A stretch of DNA of 64,000 bases from contig NZ_PZYX01000001.1 in NCBI RefSeq assembly GCF_003047285.1, positions 610,277-674,276 of the forward strand, given 5' to 3'. Of the stretch, positions 7,470 to 17,800 are shown piece after piece. Position numbers and translations under genes: made by a program. This DNA comes from Nocardioides allogilvus (lineage in GTDB: Bacteria > Actinomycetota > Actinomycetes > Propionibacteriales > Nocardioidaceae). The notes below the pieces were generated by a model. That model had not been told where the DNA came from, made no database searches, and saw nothing but the letters and a program-made list of their open reading frames with translations. Numbering within the stretch: the first letter of the stretch is position 1; the number at the start of each line of letters is the position of its first letter.

Positions 7470-8569
7470 GCGGTCGGGTCTCGACCCGGCTCCCGGACTT
7501 TCCCTGGGACAAGCTGACGTCCTACGCCGCGACCGCGCGCGCACACCCTGACGGCATCGTCGACCTCTCGATCGGCACGCCGGTCGACCCGACGCCCGCC
7601 GTCGCGCAGGACGCCCTGTGCGCGGCTGCCGACTCGCCGGGCTACCCGACCACCATCGGGCTGCCCGAGACCCGGCAGGCGGCCATCGACTGGCTGTCGC
7701 GGCGCTTCGGCGTGACCGGGCTCGGCCTCGACGGTGTCCTGCCGGTGATCGGTTCCAAGGAGCTGATCGGCTCGATGGCCGTGCACCTCGGCATCGGCGT
7801 TGGCGACCTGATCGGCTACCCCGAGCTGGCCTACCCGACCTACGAGGTCGGCGCCGCCCTCGCCGGCGCGCGCTCGCTGGCGACCGACTCGCTGACGGCC
7901 TTCGGCCCCGAGACCCCCAAGCTCCTCTGGCTCAACTCTCCATCCAACCCGACCGGTCGCGTGCTGCCGGTCGAGCACCTCCGCAAGGTCGTCGACTGGT
8001 GCCGCGAACGCGGCACGATCCTGGTCTCCGACGAGTGCTACCTCGAGTGCGCCTGGGACTTGCAGCCGATCAGCGTGCTCCACCCCGACGTCTGCGGCGA
8101 CTCCCACGAGGGCATCCTCAGCGTCCACTCGCTCTCCAAGCGGTCCAACCTCGCGGGCTACCGCTGTGCGTTCGTCGCAGGCGACCCTGTCCTCGTCGGC
8201 GAGCTCCTCGCCGTACGCAAGAACCTCGGTCTGCAGATGCCCGGTCCCCAGCAGCGGGCCATGGTCGCGGCGCTCGAGGACGACACCCACGTCGTCGAGC
8301 AGCACGCGGTGTACGCCGCCCGGCGGGCCAAGCTCAAGGAAGCCCTGCTGCACGCCGGCTTCACCATCGATCACTCCGAGGCATCGCTCTACCTCTGGTC
8401 GAGCCGCGGCGAGGACTGCTGGACCACCGTCGCGGCCCTCGCCGAGCTCGGCATCCTGGTCGCGCCCGGCGCGTTCTACGGCGCTGCCGGCTCGCAGCAC
8501 GTGCGGATCGCGTTCACGGCGACCGACGAGCGCATCGACGCCGCGGTCGCGCGCCTCGCCGGACGCTGA
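7466..8569 (+). CDS. dapC: Succinyldiaminopimelate transaminase
   Basis: The protein converts N-succinyl-2-amino-6-ketopimelate to N-succinyl-diaminopimelate using glutamate in the lysine/cell-wall pathway. It is a 367-residue fold-type I PLP aminotransferase. It shows [11 protein letters not shown] near the N-terminus, the substrate/PLP region [13 protein letters not shown], the cofactor aspartate in SDECYLE, and the PLP-lysine at about K225 in [12 protein letters not shown]. It is translationally coupled to fdxA. The other pathway genes dapD and dapE are within 15 kb but in separate units. Other class I aminotransferases are similar, so the substrate rests on the fdxA linkage and family style. 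Confidence 0.9.
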   Translation: MSGRVSTRLPDFPWDKLTSYAATARAHPDGIVDLSIGTPVDPTPAVAQDALCAAADSPGYPTTIGLPETRQAAIDWLSRRFGVTGLGLDGVLPVIGSKELIGSMAVHLGIGVGDLIGYPELAYPTYEVGAALAGARSLATDSLTAFGPETPKLLWLNSPSNPTGRVLPVEHLRKVVDWCRERGTILVSDECYLECAWDLQPISVLHPDVCGDSHEGILSVHSLSKRSNLAGYRCAFVAGDPVLVGELLAVRKNLGLQMPGPQQRAMVAALEDDTHVVEQHAVYAARRAKLKEALLHAGFTIDHSEASLYLWSSRGEDCWTTVAALAELGILVAPGAFYGAAGSQHVRIAFTATDERIDAAVARLAGR

Positions 8570-8574
8570 TCACC

Positions 8575-8961
8575 TCAGGAGATCGTCGCCAGGCGCTCCT
8601 TCATGTGGTCGATCACGGCCAGGTGCTCGTCCTGCGGGCTGAAGAGGATCACCTCTGCGTCCTCCTCGACCCGCACGCTGTGCCCGGGCGGCCAGTGGAA
8701 CAGCTCGTGGCCGACGACGTGCTCGGTCTCGCCGGTGTCGAAGCTGACCGCCAGCGCGCCGGAGAGCAGGAAGCCCCAGTGCGGGGACTGGCAGAGGTCT
8801 CCTTCGAGGCCCACGAGCAGGGGAGCGATGTCGGTCCCGGCGGCCAGGCTGAGGTATTCGGCGCCGAGCGTCGCGCTCGCCTCCCCGAAGTCGGACAGCT
8901 GGCGGACGGTGGCTCCGGGGACGGCCATCCGGACGGGGATCTCGTGCTTGGGAAGGTGCAT
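8575..8961 (-). CDS. Small cupin-like protein
   Basis: The protein has 128 residues and a single cupin-type beta-barrel: FLLSGALAVSFDTGETEHVVGHE reads as the first half and FHWPPGHSVRVEEDAEVILFSP as the second. Metal-binding residues are only partly conserved and the substrate is unknown. ATG at 8961 is chosen because GAGAGG lies about nine bases upstream; an ATG 11 codons earlier is also open. It is divergent from the TPR-protein gene, with 68 bases between starts, so the two may share a regulatory region. Confidence 0.7.
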   Translation of the reverse strand: MHLPKHEIPVRMAVPGATVRQLSDFGEASATLGAEYLSLAAGTDIAPLLVGLEGDLCQSPHWGFLLSGALAVSFDTGETEHVVGHELFHWPPGHSVRVEEDAEVILFSPQDEHLAVIDHMKERLATIS

Positions 8962-9029
8962 GGCGGGTTTCCTCTCGGTTTGTCGGTTCATCACCCCTCA
9001 GGCGTGACAGCCGGTGTCACAATGCGACA

Positions 9030-11063
9030 GTGGCCGACCTGGCAGGTGCGCGTGCAGCGCTCGACCGGGGTGACTGGGCAGGCGCCCTGACCCTGCTACC
9101 GGTCGCCGCACCCGGTGCCGCCCTCGTGGCCGAGGAGTGGGAGGCCAGGGCCCGAGCGGCGTACGGCGCTGGGGAGTTCGAGCACGCGATGTCGGCCTGG
9201 GAGGCGCTCCACGCCCTGCAACGCCAGCAGGGTGATGACGACGCCGCGGGGTTCACCGCCGCGACGGTGGCCCTCCACCTGTTGGTGGACAGCGGTCTGA
9301 TGGCCGCCGTCCGGGGGTGGGTCTCGCGCGCGGAGGCGCTCGTCGGCGCCCGGCCCGACGGTCCCGCCCACGCACTGTTGGCGATGGTGCGGACCTATGA
9401 GCGGTTCCTCTCCGGCGACCCCGAAGGGGCACGGATCCATGCCGCGCAGGCAGTCGACCTGGGCAGCCGGCTGGGAGTCCTGCCGGCGCTCGTGCTCGGC
9501 CAGGTGGCCACGGCTCGGCTGATGCTCCACGACGGTGACCTCGAGGCGGGGTTGGCCCAGCTCGACGAGGTGGCGCTGCGCCTGACCTCGGGAGAGGTCG
9601 ACCCGTTCACGACGGGAATGATGTATTGCGAGCTGGTGTGCGCTGCCCAGAACCTCGGCCTCCACGACCGCGCCCGGGACTGGACGCAGATGATGGAGCA
9701 GTGGCGCCACGGCCGGGCGTTCGGCGGCATCCACGGTCGGTGCCGGGTCCACCGGGCCGAGCTCCTGCGGATCTCGGGGCCGGTGTCGATGGCGGAGGAC
9801 GAAGCCCTGGCCGCCTGCGCCGAGCTGCGTCCGTGGATGCGCCGCGAGCTGGGCTGGCCCCTGGTCGAGCTGGGCATCATCCGGCTGCGACGCGGTGACC
9901 TGGAGGGCGCCGAGGAGGCGTTCCTCGAGGCCCATGACCATGCCTGGTCCCCGCAGCCCTGGCTGGCGCTGCTCCGCCTTGAGCAGGGAGACCTGGCCAC
10001 CGCCGGCGCCATGGTCGACGAGGCCGTGGCCAACCCACCTGACCTGCCGTGGAAGGAGCGTCCGCCCTTCGGTGACCTCCGGATGGTCCCGCTGCTGGAG
10101 GCGCAGGCCGAGATCGCCGCGGCGTCCGGGGACCTACCGGGTCTGCAGAGCGCCGTCGCGGGCCTGGCGCAGGTGGCGGTGCGCGTGGGGTCGGGGACCG
10201 TGCCCGCGGCTGCCGCGACGGCTGCCGCTCGGCTGGCGCTGGTCCTCGGAGATGCGGCGGGCGCCGTACGCCACGCGAGCGCCGGCGTCGTCGCGTGGAG
10301 CGAGGCCGGTGCGCCGCACGAGCGTGCCGTTGCGCGCGTCCTGCTGGGGCAGGCGCACGAGCTGGCGGGCCAACCACACCTGGCGCGGCTGGAGTGGCAG
10401 GCGGCGCATCGTGACTTCGTGGCCTTCGGTGCCGAGCGGAGGGCCGCGCACGTCGCGGGGATGTTCACCGATGACCAGCCGAGGCGCGAGGGCGCGGCCG
10501 GTCCCGCGCGCGAGCTGCCTGCGCGGGCCACCATGCGGCGGACCGGCAGGGTGTGGCGCGTGACCCACGGCGGCCGTGAGGTGGTGCTGGCCGACCTGGT
10601 GGGGCTGGGCCATCTCGCGCGGATGCTGGCCGAGCCGGGGCGCGAGTTCCACGTCCTCGACCTGTGCGGGGCGCAGCACAGCGACCAGGGGCTGCCGGTC
10701 CTCGACGACGAGGCCCGTGACGCCTATCGGCGCCGGCTGGCCGAGGTCGAGGACGACATCGCCGAGGCGGAGGACGACCTCGACGACGTCCGCCGCGCGC
10801 ATGCGGAGCAGGACCGGGACTACCTCGTTGCCGAGCTGGGGCGAGCACTCGGCCTGGGCGGTCGCGACCGGACCACCCACGGCACGTCGGAACGCGCCCG
10901 GACCAGCGTGACCCGGTCGCTGAGATATGCGCTGGCCAGGATCAGCGAGCAGGACGCCGAGCTGGGCGCACACCTGGGCCGGTGCGTCCGGACGGGTCTC
11001 TACTGCAGCTACCAGGCGGACCCGATGGCACGTCTGGTCTGGGAGGTCGAGACAGCCCCGTGA
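9030..11063 (+). CDS. TPR-repeat protein with a C-terminal winged-helix-like domain, no recognisable ATPase
   Basis: Residues 1-470 of this 677-residue protein are all-helical and alanine-rich, with regularly spaced patterns (ARAAYGAGEFEHAMSAWEA, GDLEGAEEAFLEAHDHA) typical of tetratricopeptide repeats. Residues about 500-677 start WRVTHGGREVVLADLVGLGHLARML and include a coiled-coil-like acidic segment (EVEDDIAEAEDDLDDVRRAH). In actinobacteria such a C-terminal domain is usually the tail of large AAA/LuxR-type regulators. Here there is no Walker A and no LuxR helix-turn-helix, so this may be a reduced regulator or scaffold. GTG at 9030 is preceded by CACAAT at six bases, a possible leaderless promoter. 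Function unknown. Confidence 0.7.
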   Translation: MADLAGARAALDRGDWAGALTLLPVAAPGAALVAEEWEARARAAYGAGEFEHAMSAWEALHALQRQQGDDDAAGFTAATVALHLLVDSGLMAAVRGWVSRAEALVGARPDGPAHALLAMVRTYERFLSGDPEGARIHAAQAVDLGSRLGVLPALVLGQVATARLMLHDGDLEAGLAQLDEVALRLTSGEVDPFTTGMMYCELVCAAQNLGLHDRARDWTQMMEQWRHGRAFGGIHGRCRVHRAELLRISGPVSMAEDEALAACAELRPWMRRELGWPLVELGIIRLRRGDLEGAEEAFLEAHDHAWSPQPWLALLRLEQGDLATAGAMVDEAVANPPDLPWKERPPFGDLRMVPLLEAQAEIAAASGDLPGLQSAVAGLAQVAVRVGSGTVPAAAATAAARLALVLGDAAGAVRHASAGVVAWSEAGAPHERAVARVLLGQAHELAGQPHLARLEWQAAHRDFVAFGAERRAAHVAGMFTDDQPRREGAAGPARELPARATMRRTGRVWRVTHGGREVVLADLVGLGHLARMLAEPGREFHVLDLCGAQHSDQGLPVLDDEARDAYRRRLAEVEDDIAEAEDDLDDVRRAHAEQDRDYLVAELGRALGLGGRDRTTHGTSERARTSVTRSLRYALARISEQDAELGAHLGRCVRTGLYCSYQADPMARLVWEVETAP

Positions 11064-11099
11064 GCGGCTGGTCCGTAGGACCGTGTGGAGGAGCTCGGA

Positions 11100-12107
11100 C
11101 TAGTCCATCACGTCGACGTGCACGTGGTCGCGGTGCTCGAGGATCGCTCGGTCGCCGCCCGAGGACGACGGCACGTCGTAGTCGGTCCAGCCGTCGCCCG
11201 AGCGCGACCCCGCGTGCCAGATCCGGTCGTCGAAGATCAGGGTGTTGATGTCGAGCCGGTCGGCCTGGGCGACGAGGTAGGACGCGATCGCCCACCCGCG
11301 CTTGCGGTTGTCGGGGTTGACCGGTCGGACGAAGATGTCGATCGCGCGGCCCTCGTAGTGCGCCGACCCCTTCATGTGGCCGCTGGAGACGCCTTCCGGC
11401 TCGAAGCCGCCGAGGGACAGCGTGCCGAAGACCGACTCGACGTCGCGGCGCACCAGCGAGGCCCGCTCGACCAGACCGGCGTCGTCGAGCCGGTCGCTCG
11501 CCTCGTCGGCGTCGCCGTCGGTCTCGCACCAGAAGGCGCGCGGGCTGTTGCCCGTGAGGGCGGAGGCCAGCGCCCGGGCGTCGGCCTCGTGGTCGGCGTA
11601 CGCATCGGGGAAGCCGGAGCGCTGCACGGCCTGCGCGGCGACGGTGATGTCCATCGCCTCGTAGCCCGCGACCTCGACCAGCTCGTCGTAGAACGCGTTG
11701 GTGGCATAGACGGGGTCGAGGAGCTGCTCGACGGTTCCCCATCCCTGGGACGGCCGCTGCTGGAACAGGCCGACGGAGTCGCGGTCGCCGTAGTCGATGT
11801 TGGCGATCTTCGACTCCTGGTAGGCCGTCGCGAGCGCGATGCTCGCGGCGCGGGCCGGGAGTCCGCGCTCGATGGAGATGGCGGTGATCAGGGCGGCGTT
11901 CTCCGCCTGCTCCTGGGTCAGCTCGACCGTCACCTCGCCGACCTCGGCCGTGCACCCGCTCGGCCGGATCAGGGGACCGACCCCGCGGTTGACCAGCACC
12001 CCGACGACGGCGAAGACGAGCACCCCGGCGAGGCCGACGACCACGGCCTTGCCGAGCAGGGTGAGCCGGGTCCGGGGACGGCGGGCCGGTCGGACCTGTC
12101 TGCCCAT
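11100..12107 (-). CDS. Membrane-anchored lytic-transglycosylase-like cell-wall protein, uncharacterised
   Basis: The protein has 335 residues. A basic N-terminus (MGRQVRPARRPRTR) precedes one membrane helix at about 17-40, then an extracellular region. Residues 70-190 (AYQESKIANIDYGDRDSVGLFQQRPSQGWG, which I read as two adjacent motifs around the glutamate in QESK) resemble the lysozyme-like fold of transglycosylases. The C-terminal part carries H-rich stretches SGHMKGSAHYEGRAID and HRDHVHVD, reminiscent of metal-binding D-Ala-D-Ala carboxypeptidase/extensin-like domains. It is two bases behind dapD on the same strand and probably co-transcribed. Enzyme activity is inferred only. Confidence 0.6.
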   Translation of the reverse strand: MGRQVRPARRPRTRLTLLGKAVVVGLAGVLVFAVVGVLVNRGVGPLIRPSGCTAEVGEVTVELTQEQAENAALITAISIERGLPARAASIALATAYQESKIANIDYGDRDSVGLFQQRPSQGWGTVEQLLDPVYATNAFYDELVEVAGYEAMDITVAAQAVQRSGFPDAYADHEADARALASALTGNSPRAFWCETDGDADEASDRLDDAGLVERASLVRRDVESVFGTLSLGGFEPEGVSSGHMKGSAHYEGRAIDIFVRPVNPDNRKRGWAIASYLVAQADRLDINTLIFDDRIWHAGSRSGDGWTDYDVPSSSGGDRAILEHRDHVHVDVMD

Positions 12108-12109
12108 GG

Positions 12110-13042
12110 TCAGTTGGCGTGCAGGGCGGCGTTGAGGGCGATGCCCTCGCCCTTCCACGCGACGGCCTCGATCGCGCCGCTGATCGAGTTGCGGCGGAAG
12201 AGCACGTTGCTGGCGCCGGACAGCTCGAGTGCCTTGACGACCTTGCCGCCCTCGCCCGGGAGCGTGACCTTGGTGCCGGCCGTGACGTAGCAACCGGCCT
12301 CGACGACGCAGTCGTTGCCGAGGGAGATGCCGATGCCGGCGTTGGCGCCGAGCAGGCAGCGCTCGCCGATGGAGATGGTCTCCTTGCCGCCGCCGGACAG
12401 GGTGCCCATGATGGAGGCGCCGCCGCCGACGTCGGAGCCGTCACCGACGAGCACGCCCGCGGAGATGCGCCCCTCGACCATCGAGGCGCCGAGGGTGCCG
12501 GCGTTGAAGTTGACGAAGCCCTCGTGCATGACGGTGGTGCCCTCCGCCAGGTGGGCGCCGAGCCGGACGCGGTCGGCGTCGGCGATCCGCACGCCGGTGG
12601 GCAGGACGTAGTCGACGAGGCGCGGGAACTTGTCCACGCCGAACACGGTCACGTGCTGCCCGGAGCCCCGCAGTCGCGCCCGGGTGTCCTCGAAGCCCTC
12701 GACCGCGCACGGACCCGCGCTGGTCCACACGACGTTGGCCAGCAGCCCGAAGACGCCGTCCATCGAGATCGTGTGCGGCGTGGCGAGCCGCGTGGAGAGC
12801 AGGTGCAGCCGCAGCCACACGTCGGCGGTGTCGACCGGCGCCGCGGCCAGGTCGGCGATCTGGACCAGGCGCACCTCGCGGCGTACGGCGCGGAGCTCGT
12901 CCTCGCCCACCAGCGCGGTCAGCGAGGCGGGAGCCTCGCTGCCGTCGTGCTCACCCAGCGCGGGGGAGGGGAACCACACGTCGAGGACGGTGTCGTTGGC
13001 GTCGAGGGTCGCAAGGCCGTGGCCGTAAGCAGCAGAAGTCAC
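12110..13042 (-). CDS. dapD: 2,3,4,5-tetrahydropyridine-2,6-dicarboxylate N-succinyltransferase
   Basis: The enzyme transfers succinyl from succinyl-CoA to tetrahydrodipicolinate, the entry step of the succinylase branch of lysine/diaminopimelate synthesis. The 310-residue protein has the long actinobacterial N-terminal domain. A left-handed beta-helix of hexapeptide repeats then runs from about 150 to 270 ([39 protein letters not shown], then [17 protein letters not shown]). GTG at 13042 is chosen over the TTG two codons upstream because TAGGCT lies exactly six bases before it (leaderless). The hydrolase-like gene follows it directly. Confidence 0.93.
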   Translation of the reverse strand: MTSAAYGHGLATLDANDTVLDVWFPSPALGEHDGSEAPASLTALVGEDELRAVRREVRLVQIADLAAAPVDTADVWLRLHLLSTRLATPHTISMDGVFGLLANVVWTSAGPCAVEGFEDTRARLRGSGQHVTVFGVDKFPRLVDYVLPTGVRIADADRVRLGAHLAEGTTVMHEGFVNFNAGTLGASMVEGRISAGVLVGDGSDVGGGASIMGTLSGGGKETISIGERCLLGANAGIGISLGNDCVVEAGCYVTAGTKVTLPGEGGKVVKALELSGASNVLFRRNSISGAIEAVAWKGEGIALNAALHAN

Positions 13043-13090
13043 GGGCAAAGCCTACGGAAGGGCAGATGGACGACTTCTTGCGGATGCACG

Positions 13091-13120
13091 AGAGCCGCCG
13101 CCCGGCTGGGCGACGGCTCT
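13091..13120. terminator. Terminator-like hairpin
   Basis: AGAGCCG-C-CGCCC, loop GGCT, GGGCG-A-CGGCTCT: two stacked stems of 7 and 5 bp with one mismatch. It lies between the secreted-protein gene stop (13157, minus strand) and the dapD promoter, so it should end transcription of the former. Confidence 0.7.
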
Positions 13121-13156
13121 CGGAGCTGGTCGGGTGGACCCCGGTTCAGCGATGAC

Positions 13157-13921
13157 TCAGGCGACGACCGTGATCGCGACGAAGTCGGAGTAGATGTAGT
13201 CCTCGTAGGAGGCGTCCGGGGTGTAGAGCAGCTGGACGTTGTGGACGCCGACGCCGAGCTCCTTGACCTCGCTCCAGAGCGTGTCGCAGACGCCGAAGTC
13301 GAACAGACCAGCGCCCTCGACCGTGTCGAAGGTCAAGAAGCTCGGGGACTGGCTGCCGCCCTTGATGTCGCCGTTGAGGTAGGCATCGACGTAGCCCTCA
13401 CTGGGGTGCGAGCCCTTGAAGAGCACCTGGCCGGTGAGGACCGGGTCGGACGTGCTGCAGTTGGCCGACTGGGAGATCGTGACGGCGTTGGCGGACAGGG
13501 AGAGCGAGGAGTTGTAGACCACGACCTTGGTCGCGGCCTTGCCGACGCCCTTGACCTTGGCCTTGACCTTGTAGGAGCCGGGCGCCAGCGTCGAGGGGAG
13601 CTGGAACTTGGCCTTGCCCCGCTTGAGCTTCTTGGTCTCCTTGATGGGCTGGCCGGCGACGACGAAGGTGATCTTGCCCTTCTTCTTCACGCTCTTGGCC
13701 GTGACGATCACGCCGGCCTGGCCGAAGTGGGAGCCCGGCTTGTTCTTGGAGAGCTTGAGTCCGCTCAGCTGCATGGTCCGGGCGGCGGACGCCTCGGCCT
13801 GCCCGACCGGGGCGGCGACGGCTGCGGCGCCTGCGAAGGTCAACGCTGGGGCGGTCAGGGCGGCAGCTGCCACCGCGGTCGTAACGAGAGTGGCGAACGT
13901 GCGCACGTCTCTGCTCCTCAT
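13157..13921 (-). CDS. Secreted protein with an Ig-like repeat domain, function unknown
   Basis: The 254-residue protein has a signal peptide (MRSRDVRTFATL, then an Ala/Val core ending near GAAAVAAPVGQA). A lysine-rich Big_3-type Ig-like domain follows (GQAGVIVTAKSVKKKGKITF, LAPGSYKVKAKVKGVG) and then a C-terminal part with CDTLWSEVKELGVGVHNVQL. Two cysteines in the C-terminal half (NCSTSD and GVCDTL) could form a disulfide. The domain is common in actinobacterial surface proteins, where it acts as a spacer or binding module. ATG at 13921 is chosen for the signal peptide; the open frame upstream adds no plausible sequence. Confidence 0.7.
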   Translation of the reverse strand: MRSRDVRTFATLVTTAVAAAALTAPALTFAGAAAVAAPVGQAEASAARTMQLSGLKLSKNKPGSHFGQAGVIVTAKSVKKKGKITFVVAGQPIKETKKLKRGKAKFQLPSTLAPGSYKVKAKVKGVGKAATKVVVYNSSLSLSANAVTISQSANCSTSDPVLTGQVLFKGSHPSEGYVDAYLNGDIKGGSQSPSFLTFDTVEGAGLFDFGVCDTLWSEVKELGVGVHNVQLLYTPDASYEDYIYSDFVAITVVA

Positions 13922-14022
13922 CTGTGAGTGGATCGTGATCCGGCATGTTCCTTCGCGGCTGCGCAAAGTGACCGGCATGCCTTGACTTCCCCGATCCGGC
14001 TCGTTGAAACCTCAGGTGGGGA

Positions 14023-14571
14023 TCACTGCCCCGCGCGGCCGTCGATGCACTCGCGGACCAGGTCGGCGTGCCCGCAGTGGCGCGCGTACTCCTCGATCAT
14101 GTGCACGACCAGGTCGCGCACCTCACTGGGCTCTCCGTGCACGTCGACGAGGGTGTCGAGGTCGGTGCGGTCGAGTACGGCGCGGGCGTGCTCGACCTCG
14201 GCCCGCCAGAGCTCCCAGGAGTCCGCCACGAGCGCGTCGTCGGCCTCGCCCGCCCAGTTGAAGCCGGCGTCCAGATCCTCGTCCTGGAAGAGCCGCGGGA
14301 TCTCCATGTGGCCCTCGATGACCCGCCGGAACCAGCTCTGCTCGACGCGCGCCATGTGCCGCACGAGCCCGAGCAGCGACAGGTTCGACGGCGGCACCGA
14401 GCGGGTGCCGAGCTGGGTCGGGGTCAGGCCCTGGCACTTCAGCTCGAGGGTCGTGCGGTAGGCCTCGAGGTAGCCGACCAGGGTGGCGAGCTCGCCCCTC
14501 ACCGGGCCTGCCTCCGAGCGGGGGTCCTGGTCCTGGGGGAGCCACATGCCGTCGTACCCGGGGTTCGCCAT
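14023..14571 (-). CDS. DinB-family (DUF664) protein
   Basis: The 182-residue four-helix-bundle protein has metal-ligand histidines in the DinB/YfiT pattern: LLGLVRHMARVEQSWFRR (first His), then VRDLVVHMIEEYARHCGHAD with two further histidines near the C-terminus. The DUF664/DinB group includes mycothiol-dependent enzymes in actinobacteria, and that cofactor would fit this host; the substrate is unknown. The ATG at 14571 begins MANPGYDGMW; upstream codons run into the ileS leader on the other strand and look non-coding. Confidence 0.8.
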   Translation of the reverse strand: MANPGYDGMWLPQDQDPRSEAGPVRGELATLVGYLEAYRTTLELKCQGLTPTQLGTRSVPPSNLSLLGLVRHMARVEQSWFRRVIEGHMEIPRLFQDEDLDAGFNWAGEADDALVADSWELWRAEVEHARAVLDRTDLDTLVDVHGEPSEVRDLVVHMIEEYARHCGHADLVRECIDGRAGQ

Positions 14572-14649
14572 GGGGGCAGCCTGTCGCGCACGCATGGTTG
14601 ACGGCAAACGGATTGGCGCCACGCCGACGCATCGCCGTACGATCGAGGA

Positions 14650-14835
14650 ACAGGCGTCTGAGCCGTCATCAGCGGCGAGCCTCCGGAAGAACAGCCCACG
14701 CACGCCGGCGTGGAGCCCACTAGAACCGGGTCAGGACTTGAGTGGCAGCGTCGGGAGACGCCGCAAGCGAGGTGGTACCGCGGTCCCTGTCGGGGATCGT
14801 CCTCGTGGGTCAATCGATCACACGAGCAGGAGTTG
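14650..14835 (+). promoter_or_regulatory. Translational T-box riboswitch upstream of ileS
   Basis: T-box motif TGGTACCGCG is at 14773-14782. CGAGG (14768-14772) can pair with CCTCG (14801-14805) around the bulge to make the antisequestrator, with GCGGTCCC/GGGGATCGT as the upper helix. Alternatively CTCGTG (14802-14807) pairs with CACGAG (14821-14826), directly against the ribosome-binding site AGGAG (14828-14832). A short hairpin GCCG-TCATCA-GCGGC upstream carries ATC (Ile) at 14668-14670 as specifier, the ultrashort Stem I form known from actinobacterial ileS. Uncharged tRNA-Ile should turn translation on. Confidence 0.9.
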
Positions 14836-14841
14836 CCACCC

Positions 14842-17800
14842 ATGACCTATCCCAAGGTCTCGCACACCAACGCGAAGAGCGTCCCCGGCCAGCCGGGCTT
14901 CCCCGCACTCGAGGAAGCCGTCCTGTCCTACTGGGACGCCGACGGCACCTTCCAGGCGAGCATCGATGCGCGCGACGCCGAGACCGACCGCGAGTTCGTG
15001 TTCTACGACGGCCCGCCCTTCGCCAACGGGCTGCCGCACTACGGCCACCTGCTCACCGGCTACGTCAAGGACCTGATCCCGCGCTACCAGACGATGCGCG
15101 GCAAGCGCGTCGAACGCCGCTTCGGCTGGGACACCCACGGCCTGCCCGCCGAGCTCGAGGCGATGCGCCAGCTCGGCCTCAAGACCACCGACGAGATCCA
15201 CGAGCTCGGCGTCGAGAAGTTCAACGAGGCCTGCCGCGAGTCGGTGCTGAAGTACACCGGCGAGTGGCGCGACTACGTCACCCGCCAGGCGCGCTGGGTC
15301 GACTTCGAGAACGACTACAAGACCATGAACCCCGACTTCATGGAGTCGGTCATGTGGGCGTTCAAGCAGCTGCACGAGAAGGGCCTCATCTACGAGGGCT
15401 TCCGTGTCCTGCCCTACTGCTGGAACGACGAGACCCCGCTGTCCAACCACGAGCTGCGCATGGACGACGACGTCTACAAGATGCGCCAGGACCCGGCCGT
15501 CACGGTCGGTCTCCGGCTCGAGACCGGCGAGCTCGCCCTCGTGTGGACCACGACACCGTGGACCCTGCCGAGCAACCTGGCGATCATGGTGCACCCCGAC
15601 ATCGAGTACGTCGTGGTGCGCTCGGCCACGCCGACCGGCTCTTCCGAGCGCTACATCATCGGCGCCGAGCGGCTGGCGGCGTACAGCCGTGAGCTCCTCG
15701 AGGGCGACGGCTCGATCGAGGACCAGGTCGTCGAGCGCGTGCACGGCCGTGACCTGCTCGGTCGCAGCTACACGCCGCCGTTCAGCTACTACCTCGGCCA
15801 CGAGAACGCCTTCCGCGTCGTCGAGGCCGACTTCGTCACGACCAGCGACGGCACGGGCCTCGTGCACTCCGCCGGCGCCTTCGGTGAGGACGACAAGGTC
15901 GTCACCGACCGCGAGGACATCGAGGCGGTCATGCCCGTCGGCAAGGACGGTCGCTTCACCGCGCCCGTGAGCGAGTACGCCGGCATGCTGGTCTTCGACG
16001 CCAACCTGCAGATCATCGACGACCTCAAGGGCACGACCGCCTCCGTCACGCCGGGCACCGTGCTGCTGCGCCGCGAGACCTACGACCACTCCTACCCGCA
16101 CTGCTGGCGCTGCCGCGAACCCCTCATCTACAAGGGCGTCTCCTCGTGGTTCGTCGAGGTGACCAAGGTCAAGGAGCGGCTGCTGGAGCTCAACGAGGAC
16201 ATCCGCTGGGTGCCCGACCACATCCAGCACGGCTCGTTCGGCAAGTGGCTGGCCAACGCCCGCGACTGGTCGATCACCCGCAACCGCTTCTGGGGCTCGC
16301 CGGTCCCGGTGTGGAAGTCCGACGACGAGGCCTACCCGCGCCTGGACGTCTACGGCTCCTTCGAGGAGATCGAGCGCGACTTCGGCCGGCTGCCGGTCGA
16401 CCACGCGGGCAACGCCGACCTGCACCGGCCCTTCATCGACGAGCTGACCAGGCCCAACCCGGACGACCCGACGGGGAAGTCCACGATGCGCCGCGTCACC
16501 GACGTGCTCGACGTGTGGTTCGACTCGGGCTCGATGAGCTTCGCCCAGGTGCACTACCCGTTCGAGAACGCCGACTGGTTCGAGGGCCACTTCCCCGGTG
16601 ACTTCATCGTCGAGTACATCGGCCAGACCCGCGGCTGGTTCTACACGATGCACGTCCTGGCGGGCGCGATCTTCGACAAGCCCGCCTTCTCGACCTGCGT
16701 CAGCCACGGCATCGTGCTGGGCAGCGACGGGCAGAAGATGAGCAAGTCGCTGCGCAACTACCCCGACGTGCGCGAGGTCTTCGACCGCGACGGCGCCGAC
16801 GCCATGCGCTGGTTCCTGATGAGCTCGCCGATCCTGCGCGGGGGCAACCTGGTCGTCACCGAGCAGGGCATCCGCGACTCGGTGCGCCAGGTGCTGATCC
16901 CGTTGTGGAACAGCTGGTACTTCTTCAGCCTCTACGCCAACGCGGAGTCCTACGACGCGTCGTACAACACCGCCAGCAGCCACCCGATGGACCGCTACAT
17001 CCTCGCCAAGCTGCGTGACTACGTCGCCGCGATGACCCACGAGCTCGACAACTACGAGGTCGCGGGTGCGTGCGACTCGACGCGCTCGTTCCTCGACGTG
17101 CTCACCAACTGGTACATCCGCCGCTCGCGCGAGCGCTTCTGGAACAGCGACTCGACCGAGGCCTTCGACACGCTCTACACCGTGCTCGAGACCGTCTGTC
17201 GCGTCACCGCTCCGCTGATGCCGCTCGTCACCGAGGAGGTGTGGCGTGGGCTCACCGGTGAGCGCTCGGTGCACCTGACGGACTGGCCGATCGTGGACGA
17301 CCTCCCGGCCGACGAGTCGCTCGTCGCCGCGATGGACTCGATCCGCGAGGTCTGCTCCGCCGGCTCCGCGCTGCGCAAGGGCGCCTCGCTCAGGAACCGG
17401 CTGCCGCTGGCGTCGCTGACCATCGTGGTCGCCGACCCCGACCGCCTCGCGCCCTTCACCTCGATCGTCGCCGACGAGCTCAACGTCAAGAGCGTGCGGC
17501 TCCTCGACGTCGAGACCGACGAGGCGCACGCCTACGGCGTCAAGCAGTCGCTGACGGTCAACGCCCGCGCCGCCGGCCCGCGCCTGGGCAAGGACGTCCA
17601 GCTCGCGATCAAGGGTTCGAAGTCCGGCGACTGGAGCGTCGCCGACGACGGCACCGTCACCGCCGGCGGGCTCGCGCTCGTCGAGGGGGAGTTCTCGCTG
17701 GAGACAGTCGCCGCCGACACCGGCGCCGACACCGCGACCGGTGTGCTGCCGGGTGGTGGCTTCGTCGTGCTCGACACCGCGCTCACGCCCGAGCTCGAGG

